A DNA stretch of 64,000 bases from Conus ventricosus (Eukaryota; Mollusca; Gastropoda; Neogastropoda; Conidae), in assembly GCA_018398815.1 (NCBI GenBank), contig CM031600.1, forward strand, positions 51,921,048-51,985,047, written 5' to 3'. This document shows positions 1 through 11,071 of the stretch, in pieces. Positions within the stretch are counted from its first letter, which is position 1. Every line of letters starts with the position of its first letter. The notes under the pieces are model-generated. The model did no database searches and had not been told where the DNA came from. It saw only the letters and a program-made list of their open reading frames with translations. The position numbers were made by a program, and so were the translations under genes.

Positions 1-7
1 ATATTCA

Positions 8-60
<53 letters not shown>
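1..60. repeat. (AT)n microsatellite
   Basis: Nearly pure TA dinucleotide run from about 11 to 60, directly abutting the 3' end of the minus-strand SINE that follows; it may be that SINE's simple-repeat tail. Confidence 0.95.
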
Positions 61-63
<3 letters not shown>

Positions 64-326
64 GAAAGAAAACTCGTGGAGAGCGTGGCAGCAGAGAGTC
101 CTCAGAAGAGAAGCCCCCTTCAAGCAAGTGTTTCGGCCCTTATCTCCTGACACTCTAGGGGGTTGGGCCACACCCGGTTCATGACTCCGGATGTCCTCTG
201 CTGCCCCTTTTTTTTTGTTTCCCCATCTTGGACGAGCCATGGCTGGGATTCGAACCCATGACCCTCTGGAGATGCTCATTTTCCACTTAATGACTCGCGC
301 TTTAACCACTGAGCCACAGGGACACC
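61..326 (-). mobile_element. tRNA-derived SINE (minus strand)
   Basis: On the minus strand the head at about 326-240 has an A box (TGTGGCTCAGTGG) and a B box (GGTTCGAATCC) with tRNA-like spacing, but no CCA-type end or good acceptor stem, so it is a SINE head rather than a tRNA gene. The unrelated body runs to an (AT)n tail at 60-11. SINEs of this kind are copied by a partner LINE and transcribed by RNA polymerase III. Confidence 0.75.
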
Positions 327-1999
327 TGATATTTGTAGGGAAGTTAAGCCTTATGAAGTTCACTTTGTTCCTCCTTGACCAGATCCAGCTTGAACACCTC
401 TCTGCCGCTCTGCCATTGCTTTAAAGGGCTCTGGTTTTTTCCTTCCCCTGCAACTGAGAGCTGTTTCATGAGGCTGTATGCAGACTTTTCCCTACAAATC
501 CCCTAGCTCCAATTTCTCCCAGTGAGGACTTGGCCTGATAGCCTTCTCTCCTCAGGCTGTTTGCCAGATCAGCATACTTTTTCCGTCTTATTATATTTTG
601 GGGCTGTGACAAAAGGTGAAATGCGAAGAAGACTTTTTCTGTTTGCCGAAATAGATCGTGTGTGCTCGATCACGTATTTTGGGGGGTTTAATGCATCATG
701 TACATTAAAGAGATACATATAACAAAATTAGCGCTGAGAAACAAAGAAATATCCAATTTAATTCATGAAATGAGCTGAGAAAAAGTACAGTTATACCAAA
801 AGTTTATGTAAATGTCATGAGATATGTACCGCAAGCCTATTTAAAAAAAGTGTTATAGGCAGTGTGCTTAAAAATCAATTGTTTGATAGATCTTGTAAAC
901 CCAAAAACAAACACAAAAAGAATTAAAATTTTCTATGTCAATTGGTACAGAAGTTATGGCCTTTTAATGAACGGCAAAATGTTTTTAGACCCGTTTTGGG
1001 CAAATTAAATACAGCAGCTAGTTTGGACCTATATTACACAAAAGTTTACAAGATAGAAGTCTGAAAGTGATAGAGCTAAGTTAACTATCATATAGTATAG
1101 GCCTATTTTTTTCAGGTAGTTGATGGCATAATTTGGAAACTATAATCTCCTAAAAATGGCTGATCACATCAAAAAAAACCAATGGCAGAAAGGCAAAATT
1201 TTTTCAAAAAGTGATAACTCCTTTATTTTTCGAGTATTTTGATGCAATAAAGTGCTTTTTTTCTCAGCAAATCAAAAGCTACAAAACAAGCTTGACTATG
1301 TAAGTATGTTTGTAGACATGCCAAATCCCCTCCCCCCACCCCCCTCCCGACCCCCCACCTCCTGATTTCTCCCACCCCACACCCCCTTCCCTTTCCTGTC
1401 ACCATAACATAAGCTTTTGACTTTTTGTACTATTAGTATCTCCAGTACTTGTTAGAACGGGAAAAAATTGTGATAAAATGCACATCTTTTTCATGCCACC
1501 ACTGAAAGTGAGCTTGTTAATCAAAACTGTATCTGTGTATCGTCGCTTTAGGTTGTTGAGTGTCACTTAAAAAAATGCACATGGACATGTTTTAGCATGA
1601 TGTTGGTAAGGCTGTTTAAAGGTTAAAAAGCAAGAATGTACTGAGAAAAATAGTGAACTCAATTTTTGTAGCAAAATATTAATAACAGGGGGAATGAAAC
1701 AAGGTCTGAATGTGCTGTATGAGTGAAATGAAACTTAGAAAGGCCGTGTAGGTAATTTTAAAATGATAGCGTCATTAAAGTGATAGCAGTAAATTAAACC
1801 TCAAACCATCTGGAAGATGCTACTGCACTGCCAAATTTAAAATTTTTAGAAATAAAATAAATTCACATGTCAGTTTTTATGTTTAAGTGAATGCAAAATT
1901 TATGTGTTGCATTTTCACTATGTGTGTGCATATTTAGGCAAAGCTTTGTGTTAGCTTTTTGTTCATGGTGTTAAATCATTTATTTATATTGTAATATGG
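327..1999. other. AT-rich non-coding sequence
   Basis: No credible exon, RNA or transposon coding motif seen on either strand. There is a C-rich segment near 1325-1400 and a (CCAA)n run just beyond this stretch (2068-2092). Confidence 0.6.
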
Positions 2000-3402
2000 G
2001 TGAATGAACTGGAATATTTTGTGCATGTACATGTATTTAAATGCTTTTTTTTAAAGCATGCTTTCCAACCAACCAACCAACCAACCACTAATCAACCAAA
2101 CAAATTAACAAACCTACCTTTTTGAAATTGGCCCCCACCAGATGGAGTCCCTTCTGTCCAAGAATGGCTTGATTTCCCTAAACAGAGCACAAGCCCTAGG
2201 CGACCTCTTCAATATCGTAGTAAATGTCCTGGCAATGTCCTGTAGTGGCAAAAATTCTTGGTCCCAAGATTGTGCAGAAGCGAGATGCTGCATTGTGGAC
2301 AATAGGGAGTGTATCACCACCAATGTCCAGTTAAGTGTTCATTTGTAGCTCTAGCAAGTGTTTCCACACCTCCTTTGCATCCTCTCATGGTGCTGCAGTT
2401 ATCAAACAAACTTGAAAACCCCTTGAGACCAATGTAAATTTCTTTTTCAAGAATATTAGAAATGGCAGTAAAAATGTTAGAAGCTGTAAGCAATGTTCAC
2501 GACCCTTGAACCAAGATGCTCCACAAGAACTTTCCCCAAAATCACTGTCGAAGTTTCTGAGCAAGTACATTCACTATTTTGTTTTTGGCTACGTTTGTTG
2601 CCTCGTCAACATTCAGAAGAACACAGTGTTTTCAAGCTGCCATTTACCTCTCTCTTCATGCTTCAGCTACACCAAAGGTAGTTGTGTATGTAGCAGTCGC
2701 GCGACTCATTTCAAGAGAAGACAATGTTTTTTGTCACTAATTCATTCGGCAAAAAGTCGATAAGATGAGGTGACATCGAAAACGTAGGCAATGTTCCGCC
2801 AGGAAGGCACAAAGCACAGCTTTGGCTTCAGCCACACAATCAGAAGTGCCCAACAGCGTCGTCGATCGTCGAATTTGTTCTTTGCACTGTAATTTTGGAA
2901 CGATGGTTTTCATCCCTTTAATGTTTAAGTAAAACTTTCTTCCCTGACGAACCGTAGAAAGAGTGTTTTTTTGGCAAACGGTACAGAAAAAACTTGCCTG
3001 CAAACGCCAGTTTCTTGCCACCAAAGTACCATGCCGAATGCCGTCACAGCTCGTTTGATCTAACCACGACCACTTCCATTTGTTTTGTGACACTTTTTCT
3101 AAACAATGGGTATCCTCCTTATCACCAAAAAAACGTGAGAGCGTGCGCCATTTTCAAAAGTAATTTTTCTCAAGCCTCGCTTTCGTAACTGAGCACACTT
3201 CGGAACCAAATGAGAATTTGTACAAACTGGAATAAGTTTTGCCGATCATTTTCGAAGCGGAAAACCAGATGGGTTTTTTTTCCAGGCCTGAAATTTTAGG
3301 CCTGAGCCAGACAAGTTTCATTTTCGAAGCCGGAAAACCTGAAAGTATTTTTTTTCCCAGGCCGGATTTCAGGCCTGAGCCGGAAAAGTAGCACCCTATG
3401 AA
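2000..3402 (-). mobile_element. Degenerate hAT transposon relict
   Basis: Minus-strand fragments read like a BED-type hAT transposase: SNKWKWSWLD-like lead, FFCTVCQK (finger cysteines), then AVLCAFLAEHCLRF (about 2740-3093), and PLQDIARTFTTILKRS further on (about 2114-2323). Frames are broken by stops. The upstream terminus near 3402 reads ATAGGGTGCTACTTTTCCGG on the minus strand, like hAT inverted termini beginning CAGGG. The opposite end was not located. Confidence 0.55.
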
Positions 3403-3546
3403 TGAAGCGCCAGCTGGCAGCTCTTCAGTTGGCACTACCCAGGTAGGCCAGCCCGTTGTGTAAACGAGTGTTGATTTTAAAGCGCTTAGAGCTTAGCCTC
3501 TAGCCGAGAATAGGCGCTATATAAGTATTCATTATTATTATTATTA
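3403..3546 (+). mobile_element. CR1/L2-type 3' end or derived SINE tail
   Basis: Ends in GGCGCTATATAAGTATTCATT followed by (ATT)n, the characteristic 3' terminus shared by L2/CR1-like LINEs and the SINEs they mobilise. No coding capacity. Confidence 0.6.
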
Positions 3547-4743
3547 TACAAATTGAAAAGAATTCTACCTGGAAATGAGACTACAGTGAAACAATGATAA
3601 TCTTGAAGATGTAGCAGTTATTTTTGCTCAAGCAGATAACCTTTTCAAGTGCTTCAATTTCCTTTTTGCCCTCCCTCCCCTCCCCTTTTCCCGCAATTCC
3701 TCTCCTATAATTTCTGAACGTGCTTCTAAATGTTCTGTGGACAACAACAACTACAACACAAAGTGGAGGGAAGGGGCAGGGCAGTGTTCCTAATAAAACA
3801 GACTGGGGGTAATAGGGGCAATGTTCCCAGTAACACACAACTGGGTTTGTTTTTTTTGCACAGATTTTGCAGTTGATGCTCAGTTTCACACAGAAGATCC
3901 CAAAGACAAATTTTTTTTTTTTGTTGCAGGGATAATTTTTTTCTGCAGTTTTGCTTGAAGTCAAAACCAGCAAACTCTTCAGAGTTGCAGCTTCTCAGTT
4001 TCATTGATAAGCTCAGTCAAACCCATTTGCTCAGTTTTTTCTGCCCCTAAACAACCAATTCCTCACCTCCCCTTGTGGGAAAGCATCAATCACGGTTTTG
4101 ATTCAGTGGATCTTGCCAACCAAAAACTTGCTGGAGCCGAGTCGGCCTTTGATTTCCTTGTAAAGATTGACTTATTCCCCTTATTCAACGTTCCTAATAG
4201 AGATACTGTCACAGGTTTCTGCCATTATGTTTGTAAATCTGGTTTTCAATTTTGTTGATAAGATCAACAAAAAAACCTTGACAGTGCTGAATCTACCAGG
4301 CCATCGATTTAAAAAAAAAAAAAAAAATCTGATATGCATGTTACTTCCATCTTTCAAAAGAGCTGGCTAAGGTGCCAGTGGATATGGATAATACAAACAT
4401 TGACATTTGCAAATAAGTGCAGTTGATTCTTGAGTTTTGAAGCTGGCTGTTTTAAACAAGTACAAGCACAACGCAAGTGAAGGCGAGTCGTTACAGTTAT
4501 AAAGTGGTGATTCTACATGTGACGCAATGCCAGTGTAAGGATGATTGCTGGCCCAGATAAACATTGCAAAGAAGATTTTTTAAAAGTACCAGATTAGCAG
4601 CTAGATACATAGAAAAGTCCCATTTTAGAGCTCCTACCTTTTGTTCTTTTCTCGAAGAAGAGCCTCTATTAAATTGAGAATTTTCTCCAAGGAAGAAAGA
4701 AATGAGGAGGGGAGAGGGAGGGGGGAGGCTCTAAAACAGGATT
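3547..4743. other. Non-coding, nothing recognised
   Basis: AT-rich with short poly-A/T runs (3910-3922, 4310-4327). Open frames here are unsupported by composition or homology. Confidence 0.5.
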
Positions 4744-4750
4744 TAACCAC

Positions 4751-5130
4751 CAGCCGCCGTGGCAAAGTGGTTAGCGTCGCGGACTTCCGGCTGAGAGGTC
4801 ATGGTTTCGAATCCCATCAGAGTCATGTGAGTTTTTTCTGCCCCGACCGGCTCCTACCCATAGTTGATTTTTGCTGCGGACTCAGTTGGGAAGACGGGGA
4901 CTACAGTCGTCTGTCGAGTTCATCCAAACTTAAGGGATGCGTTTCTGAGAGTGTTGCTCAAATTTCTGACCAACACTTGCAGGTCCCTGTATCTCTCGGC
5001 CTGGTTGACGCCGGGGAAATATATTATGAAAGGAAGTGTAGAGTACAGCCCTGTCATGTAAGTCTCAGACCGAAAAGGAAATCCGTAGCATCCTTAATCA
5101 TCCTCATTCAATTGACGCATTAAAAAAAAA
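4751..5130 (+). mobile_element. tRNA-derived SINE (plus strand)
   Basis: Head has A box CGTGGCAAAGTGGTTAGCG (about 4757-4775) and B box GGTTTCGAATCCC (about 4804-4816, one extra T). A non-tRNA body of about 300 bp follows, ending CGCATT plus a poly-A run at 5120-5129. The imperfect B box and long body exclude a functional tRNA. Confidence 0.75.
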
Positions 5131-5149
5131 GCCTCATATTCTGAGCCTT

Positions 5150-5603
5150 TCATGCCCTGCTCTCATGGTGACCTCAATTTCGATGTCCTTTTCCACGTCT
5201 GTGGTTTTGGGTTTTGGGTTTCCGTCGGGACACCGGTATCGGCGAGACCATGGGGCCCCTCGTTGGACGAAATGGGGGGCGCCCTCCGGAGGGAGAGCTC
5301 ACTCACGCCGGCTCCGCGACTAAGCAATTATTTTCGTCAAGGGGCTTAGTAGGTGGTGTCCTGCGTATATTAGATCAGAACAGGGGCCATTGAACCCCCA
5401 CCGAAGTGACTCGGCAGCAGTGCAGCGTCTCCTCCCGGTGGGTTGCCTCTTTTGACTTGACATCGACTGCTCCCTGTGGGTCGCCGGTGCCGGGATGCGG
5501 CGGGGGCCAACCAGGGTGTGTTGTGGACGGGGTGTCCCGAAGGGCACGTGGGTGCACTGCCTCTGAGGTGGCACAGAGGTTGGAAAGAAAAAAAAAAAAA
5601 GGA
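5150..5603 (+). mobile_element. GC-rich poly-A-tailed retroposed segment (SINE-like, unclassified)
   Basis: Strikingly GC-rich block in an AT-rich setting (GCGCCCTCCGGAGGG, CGGGATGCGGCGGGGGCC) that ends in a poly-A run at about 5587-5600. No A/B box or open frame with homology was seen. The poly-A tail suggests retroposition of a structured RNA or a SINE without a tRNA head. Confidence 0.4.
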
Positions 5604-5700
5604 TTTTAAACCCAAAGTTGTTTGCAGTTAATGCCTTAGGTTTGAAAGCTGTTGTGCAGCAGAATGCTGGAGCACTATTATATAAATGAAGCATTTCTTA

Positions 5701-6365
5701 AACTTTCATAATAGTAGGGACTTTCAAATTCACTAAAGAATCCTCAGATTTTTCAACAGAAGTTCCAAAGGACCCTTCTTTTATATGCTACAAGGAACAC
5801 TGGGGAAGAGGGAGATAGGCATAAAGGGCATGGCTAGAAAACTGCAAAACAAGCCTAAAGATTGACAAATCATTAACCACGATTCTTATAGACCTTTACT
5901 GCTTTAGCATTAAAATCAAACTTTCAAAGACCTTTTCAAAGACCATTACCATATTCTAAAAACCACCTGTCCCTTGCCAGTCTGATGTTGTCCCCACCTT
6001 CTCCAACCGCTTGTCACTGAAGCAACAACTCCAAGGTATTTTCATGGTTAATTTCCACCCCTCCCAAATGTCTGTCACACAAGTTGCCAGAACATTGGTG
6101 TTGTCACTGGATGCAACTCTCTATTATTCAATGACATGTGTTTCAAGAAATGAGAACGTCATACTGAACACACTGCAAATGAACTGAAGTTAAGGGCCAA
6201 AACTGTTTGTTGCATATATAATCATGAATATGGGGAACAAATATACATAAAGATTTCCCAGCATCCATGACATTTTCAGAAACCCTTTCAGGATTATCAC
6301 AGACACCATGTTTTTCAAAGACTTGGAAATGCATTCCATTCTCAAAGACTTTCAACGACTGTAGC
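5701..6365. mobile_element. Possible hAT-derived short-repeat segment
   Basis: Repeated motifs such as GGGACTTTCAAA, CTTTCAAAGACC, TTTTCAAAGACC and TCAAAGACTTTCAACG resemble the CTTTAAAGGACC-rich termini of the hAT elements elsewhere in this window. Boundaries and a TSD were not found. Confidence 0.3.
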
Positions 6366-6531
6366 ACTACGAAACAAAACTGATTACGAACACCAAATCA
6401 ACATTTCAACCACAACAGCAGCAATATAAAACTTGCATATGTGGACAAGCCTACATTTGTTTCTAAATTAAATAATGAGAACAATTAACATAGATAAAGC
6501 ATCAAAACATGCAAAACTACTGAGTACACAC

Positions 6532-6680
6532 CCAGAGTATTCCTGTTGTAAGGTGTGGAAGGCAGAGCAAAGCTTCCCTCTGTGGTACTGGTGGAAGTAG
6601 CAAAACTGACGTGGCTGCGTCTGGATCGTCGTCTTTCATTTGAAGGCAAGGTTTTTAGGCAGTTCTTCTCCGCAGTCCAC
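6532..6680 (-). CDS. Candidate downstream exon of the DLGAP5-like gene
   Basis: Open stretch after a possible acceptor gactgcattgcatag and before a possible donor CTGG|gtgtgt. It reads WTAEKNCLKTLPSNERRRSRR and then SHVSFATSTSTTEGSFALPS. The Arg-rich lead and SF core echo the GRRSVSF block of the 9.1-kb exon. Phases do not connect directly to the 7.5-kb exon as drawn, so an intermediate exon or a different border is needed. Composition looks coding, but the link is unproven. Confidence 0.35.
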
Positions 6681-6754
6681 CTATGCAATGCAGTCTTTAA
6701 GTATATATTATAATTCTCCCAACAGAGAAAGAGATATATGAGAGATAATTGTTG

Positions 6755-6830
6755 CATATAGCCCAGCCGAACGCATAGGCCATATCAGGCTGTCCACAGC
6801 CATACAGGGCTGAACTCCACAATTTGTGAT
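6755..6830 (-). mobile_element. Short 3'-terminal fragment of the I-like LINE family
   Basis: The stretch ATAGCCCAGCCGAACGC...GGCCATATCAGGCTGTC matches the 3' ends of the two I-like LINE copies (31749 and 36481 onward: ATAGCCCAGCCGACCGCAG and ATATCAGGGCTGTCACC). Only about 70 bp remain. Confidence 0.6.
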
Positions 6831-7490
6831 GTTACGCAGACAAAAAAAAATCAAAAAAAAAAAAAAAAAGGCATCATCCAAACCGGAAAAATAATCTGCT
6901 TAATTAGGACAACACATACCAATTTGGATGCTCCCTCTATAGTTCAAGTGTCTTTGCTCCTTCACTGTACTCAGTTTACCTAACTGACAGCTGAAGAGCA
7001 GCTCTGAATGTGCTTGGCATTGAGTTACAGGTCCTTGCCGTACATAATGGGAGAGCAAATGTATCATAAACAACAAAATTGAACATTTCCTTTGGACAAC
7101 GCTGCACATGGTGCTCTAAGTTGCTGTCAGTACAATCCAAACAAACTGCAGCAATGTCATCCTCATTTTTGAAAATATTTTTGGGGTATATTCCTTGTTT
7201 GTAGCTTACATTTCCAGTTTGTTTTCATGCCTCACAAAATAAGTCTCTGAAAAACAAGTCTTGAACAAATTTATGCATATCAAAACAACAGTTCTGAAGA
7301 CACTTTGAGTAAAGCTACAGTAATATCAACATAAGTCTTGAAGTAGTTTCAAAGTACAGCCACAGGGTTATGAAAAAAAAAAGCAGTAGCATGAATCTAA
7401 AAGATTTGTTTTTCCGGGTTATATCATCATCTTTCAATTTATTAGACTGAAACTAGGGAAAATGCTTGATATATGGACAGCACAATCTAC

Positions 7491-7559
7491 CTGAAAGCAT
7501 GGACCAGAATCTCCAAACTGGTACCCGGCAGAACCAGAGTGGAGGAAGAGATTCTCATT
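7491..7559 (-). CDS. DLGAP5: DLGAP5-like exon l (alternative acceptors; possible C-terminus)
   Basis: Donor CTTTCAG|gtagat at 7491. Two acceptors compete. The downstream one (catactttcaag, exon start 7559) keeps phase 0 and reads 23 residues, NENLFLHSGSAGYQFGDSG and four more. The upstream one (ttttttctctttgatag, exon start 7581) has a far better polypyrimidine tract but is 22 nt longer, so it shifts the frame and ends the protein after eight residues (YNASYFQE, then TGA). The second choice would make this the terminal coding exon. Confidence 0.45.
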
Positions 7560-7643
7560 CTTGAAAGTATGAGGCATTGTACTATCAAAGAGAAAAAAAA
7601 AAGCTGATGCTAGATATGAAGTTAGCAGGAAAAACCTTCTCAC

Positions 7644-7745
7644 CTGGGGATTCTTGAACTGCTGGAGAAACAGATAAGGAGTGTGAGATTTGCTGTGCCT
7701 CAGAACATCTTCCACTGAGAAAGGCGAGTCTTCAATAGCACACTC
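7644..7745 (-). CDS. DLGAP5: DLGAP5-like exon k
   Basis: 102-nt exon, phase 0 at both ends, acceptor aattcatgtgcag, donor CCCCAG|gtgaga, 34 residues beginning ECAIEDSPFSVEDVLRHS. It is the only frame open across the exon. No homologous motif is recognised; assignment to the DLGAP5-like gene rests on strand, spacing and phase continuity with the 9.1-kb exon. Confidence 0.6.
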
Positions 7746-9019
7746 CTGCACATGAATTTTGTTATTTTTTTATTTCTTCAACTGTTTATTCCTGAAAACA
7801 CCATTATACAATTTAATTTTCTTTATAATGAAGCAGTTTGACATTTTTTTAAGCATTCAGCAATGACTTCAGGGTGCAAAGGGAAAATTTTAGAAAGTGT
7901 TGAATTTCTCTTTCAAATGGTGTAGATAGGTTTAAATTCTCTGATTTTCTTTATAATAAACCTTCTTTTTTTTGCACTGAACTTGATTTTTGTCTCAGAT
8001 TCTCGAATTCTATCTATTTTTATAGCGAACTTTTTCTTTTGCCCTGAACCTGATTTTTGTCTAATATCACAAAAGATACCTTAAGAATTCTGCCCTTGCA
8101 TCAGTTTTTAGGAGTGATGAGCTTGTATTCCCAAATCTGAACATTCTTTTTGTTTCTTTTTAATAGTTCTAACACCAAGAAACACGATACTTGATCTATA
8201 TCTACAGTATCTTGGCCAACAATCGTCACATTAGAAACTATTCAAAATAAACACATGCATCTCCTAAAACATGACACCAGTTTAAAAATTTTTCATGTTA
8301 ACTTATAAGCAATATTTGGCTATAAATGAGCCCCAATTATAATTTTCCTCCTCCCCCCCCCCCCCCCCCCCCCCCCCAATGCCCTCAGATGCCATGTGCT
8401 TCATGTTGATCACATATTTTAATATGAAAAAAAGTTATCACATAACTCTGTGAATATATTTTGATTCAAAATGGCAGTGGCACTCTCCAGTGGTTGATTG
8501 TGAAGGTACACTAAACTGAAAAAATCATTTCCTCTTAGCTCATTTCACATCCTGAACAGTGATATGTCACACACTTTTCAACTGAATTCCAATATTACAA
8601 AAACAAACAAAATAGTAAGTTAAGTGAAAACATGAAGTCACAAAATTTGCAAACTGATCAAGGTTTATTTCAAGTCACATGGTTCACAGCTTCAACAAAA
8701 CCTCTCGAAATGCTATAGTTACATGAATGAAGTAGTAAAAAAACACAACAAAACACCTCAAATACTTTTCTTGTTTTAAATACACACTGCATCAAGCTCA
8801 GCTGCTGCTGCCAAGAAAAAGACACAATGCGCTATCTAAAACACCATGACTAAAGCTTTGAGATTGAAGATTATTTTAAAAAAAAAAAAAAAAGGAAGGA
8901 AAAAAAAAGGTTTCAACTTCCCAGCTATAACAGGCAAAATGGACCTCCAACATTGGATGTGAAAAGACATCATAGGACACACCAGAAGACCCAACGCCCT
9001 GATCTTCTGTTGTCTGTAC
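7746..9019. other. Intron of DLGAP5-like gene
   Basis: AT-rich, with a poly-C run at about 8352-8377 and poly-A at 8878-8893. No transposon coding motif seen. Confidence 0.6.
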
Positions 9020-9161
9020 CTTGAAAGGACTTGTTGACTGACTGGTGGATGGCTGTAGGTAGGCCATCATATCCACCCCTTCCTCCTGCGGCTCCACATC
9101 ACCATTTTCCTCTTGCAACTTTTCCACAAATGACACAGATCTTCTGCCATGGCTACTGCGT
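9020..9161 (-). CDS. DLGAP5: DLGAP5-like exon j (C-terminal conserved block)
   Basis: 142-nt exon, acceptor tatgaccatgttgcag, donor TTCAAG|gtacag, 47 residues. The first base completes the Arg codon from the 11.1-kb exon, giving LERRSSHGRRSVSFVEKL, the HURP C-terminal signature. The serine after RRS resembles a basophilic phosphosite, and VSF resembles the R/K-V-x-F docking motif for PP1; both are inference. Read-through without the donor ends in a phenylalanine-rich tail encoded by poly-T, so splicing at gtacag is preferred. Confidence 0.75.
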
Positions 9162-9485
9162 CTGCAACATGGTCATACATTTTTGTTTTTAAGTCTTTGA
9201 CAAGAAGGGCGCCAAATTGTTAAAATACATACAAAATATTTACATATATCAAAAAAAATATGTAGTGAAGAAAATGAGATTTATTTCTATTCAGAATTAA
9301 AGAGGAGAGAGTGAAGGGCCAAGGAATGGAAGAGAGGGCAAAGGAAAGATGTCTGTGCGGGGCAGTTTTAGGGAGCACCACAATGGCTGTCAAAAATACT
9401 TTTTTTTTTTCCCTGTCAAGAAGGGAGGTTCGGACATAAGGTAATACATAATGACCTTCTGTTTTTGACAGCTGATACATTAACC

Positions 9486-9980
9486 AGATCTGCCAACCTG
9501 CTCATGCGGCTTACAGTAGCATTTCACAATTTTCACAGTAGCATTTCCAATTTGACAGTAGCAACTTAATTTTGCACGCGTTCTAAAAAGAAATCAGGCC
9601 TATAACCAGTTTTACGGACCACATTAAAGCTACAGTACTCTTAGTATATCTATAAATGTTATTATACAGAGATGAAGCAGAGGAAGACTAAGAGGGCAAA
9701 TTGTAAAAAAAAAAAAAACCCTACTCACACACTGTTGCGAACTGAGCAAGACGGAAGTCGCCATTGATTGGTCAAAATGATCACGTGCTACAGTAAAACC
9801 GAAAGCGGAAATGCAGTTCCGACAGACCGATAGAGACGTTACTTAGCGCTGTCCAAACAAAACGAAAGTATCTTCGAATTTTTTGTTTCGCCGTAGCAAT
9901 TTAATGATCGTAGTAGCATCGTAGCAAGCATTCTCTTGGCGTAGCAAACTACGGCGATCTCGTAGCAGTTGGCAGCTATG
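9486..9980. mobile_element. hAT-type MITE, 495 bp, with 8-bp TSD
   Basis: Flanked by cattaacc (9478-9485) and cattaact (9981-9988), a 7/8 direct repeat. Imperfect inverted termini: left AGATCTGCCAACCTGCT, right end reverse-complemented CATAGCTGCCAACTGCT. The inside repeats GTAGCAATTT/GTAGCATTT-like motifs in inverted arrangement. No coding capacity. An 8-bp TSD is typical of hAT. Confidence 0.7.
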
Positions 9981-10119
9981 CATTAACTAGAATTATGCAT
10001 TTCAGAACAGGAGCAACCATTGAAACTCCCACAGGTCAAACAGATTCTGATTCTGCAAATAAGATTTTTTTACACACTATCTAAAATCTGGATGTCTCTT
10101 GTAATTTAACAAACAATAT

Positions 10120-10690
10120 ATGGAAGAAAGGAATATCACTTCTAAAAGTAGTTTTATATAACACTTTTCCAAACAAATGCCTTATCCCCTCTTGGCATGG
10201 AACCTCACCATATCATCAGGATCCCCGAAGAACATTGGGAGAGTGGGGGGTGGGGGTGATCTCGCCTCCATTCCTAGTTAGCCACACGTATTTGAACTAG
10301 CTCAGTTTTCACACCTTTTCCCTGACAAAGCAGGGACATAGACGGCATCTTGTGTTTGGTCAGGCAAACAGAAGTAAAAATCCTTTTTCTCACACTTACC
10401 TGTCTGAACACATTCCAGAATATTCAAAAAAGGAGGTGGAAAGCATGCTCACCTAATCAGAGAGACAATCAACCCACATAATAATGTCCGTGAAAGTTCC
10501 TCAAGCCTAGAAATTGGTGACAGTGGCCACTAAGGACCCCACCTAATCATTTCCATGCTTAAACTAGAGGCAAACGGCTTAGTCCCTTCTCTCCCTTAAA
10601 TAAGTCACAAGTGACAAGCACAATTCAACGATATAGAATTTCTCAAGCCAGCATCAGGAAAAGAAGACAACCCCCCCCCCCCCCCCCCCC
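10120..10690 (+). repeat. Dispersed repeat family R1, copy 1
   Basis: Shares order of motifs with 17030-17640: AAAAGTAGTTTTATAT, CAAATGCC, CATGGAAC, ATCAGGATCC, then ACTTACCTGTC, CCAGAATATTCAAAA, GGCCACTAAGG and a CTCTCCCTTAAATAAGTCAC block. Terminal parts contain self-complementary AAACTACTTTTAG-like sequence, suggesting a transposon origin. Ends at a poly-C run (10671-10692). Confidence 0.5.
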
Positions 10691-10692
10691 CC

Positions 10693-11071
10693 AAGACATA
10701 CTGGGAAAGCGAGTACTGGTAACATCTCTTCAAATACCCTTTCAAACACAAAGTGCTCCTCAAAAATCCTTTAGCACCCACATCGCATAAACATCAACGC
10801 TAATTTGAACAAAGAACAAAGTTAACATAGTTAAAAAAAAGATGAACGGCATATAGAGTAAGTGCTGTGTTAACAGGGTGATTCGAACATAAAGGGCCAG
10901 CGTGTAATCAGGAAAGGGTGTAATGTCTTCTGGGCAATGACTATCCCTCCAGGACAGTCAAGAGCATTGAAATCCTCAAGACAATTCATGCAAATAAAAG
11001 CTGCCTAAGCAGTTTCTGGCCAAGAGCTTATCGTCTGGTTGCCCCACTAACCCGTAAAAGAGATGACTAAC
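10693..11071. other. Intron of DLGAP5-like gene
   Basis: No feature recognised. Confidence 0.5.

Noticed and set aside
240..326. tRNA gene
   Set aside because: A and B boxes are present, but there are no good stems, and the sequence continues into a SINE body and (AT)n tail.
2142..2348. Plus-strand open frame at the (CCAA)n repeat
   Set aside because: It is antisense to the hAT-like frame, whose residues (LQDIARTFTTIL) look like the real one.
4751..4822. tRNA gene on the plus strand
   Set aside because: B box has an extra base and the head continues into a SINE body with poly-A tail.
4641..5123. 160-residue plus-strand open frame
   Set aside because: It overlaps the SINE head and body, has low-complexity start and no homology.
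6976..7047. Possible small exon (acceptor near tacggcaag, donor GTTAG|gtaaac)
   Set aside because: It could bridge phases between 7.5 and 6.6 kb only with a changed donor at 7.5 kb; the acceptor is weak and no homology supports it.
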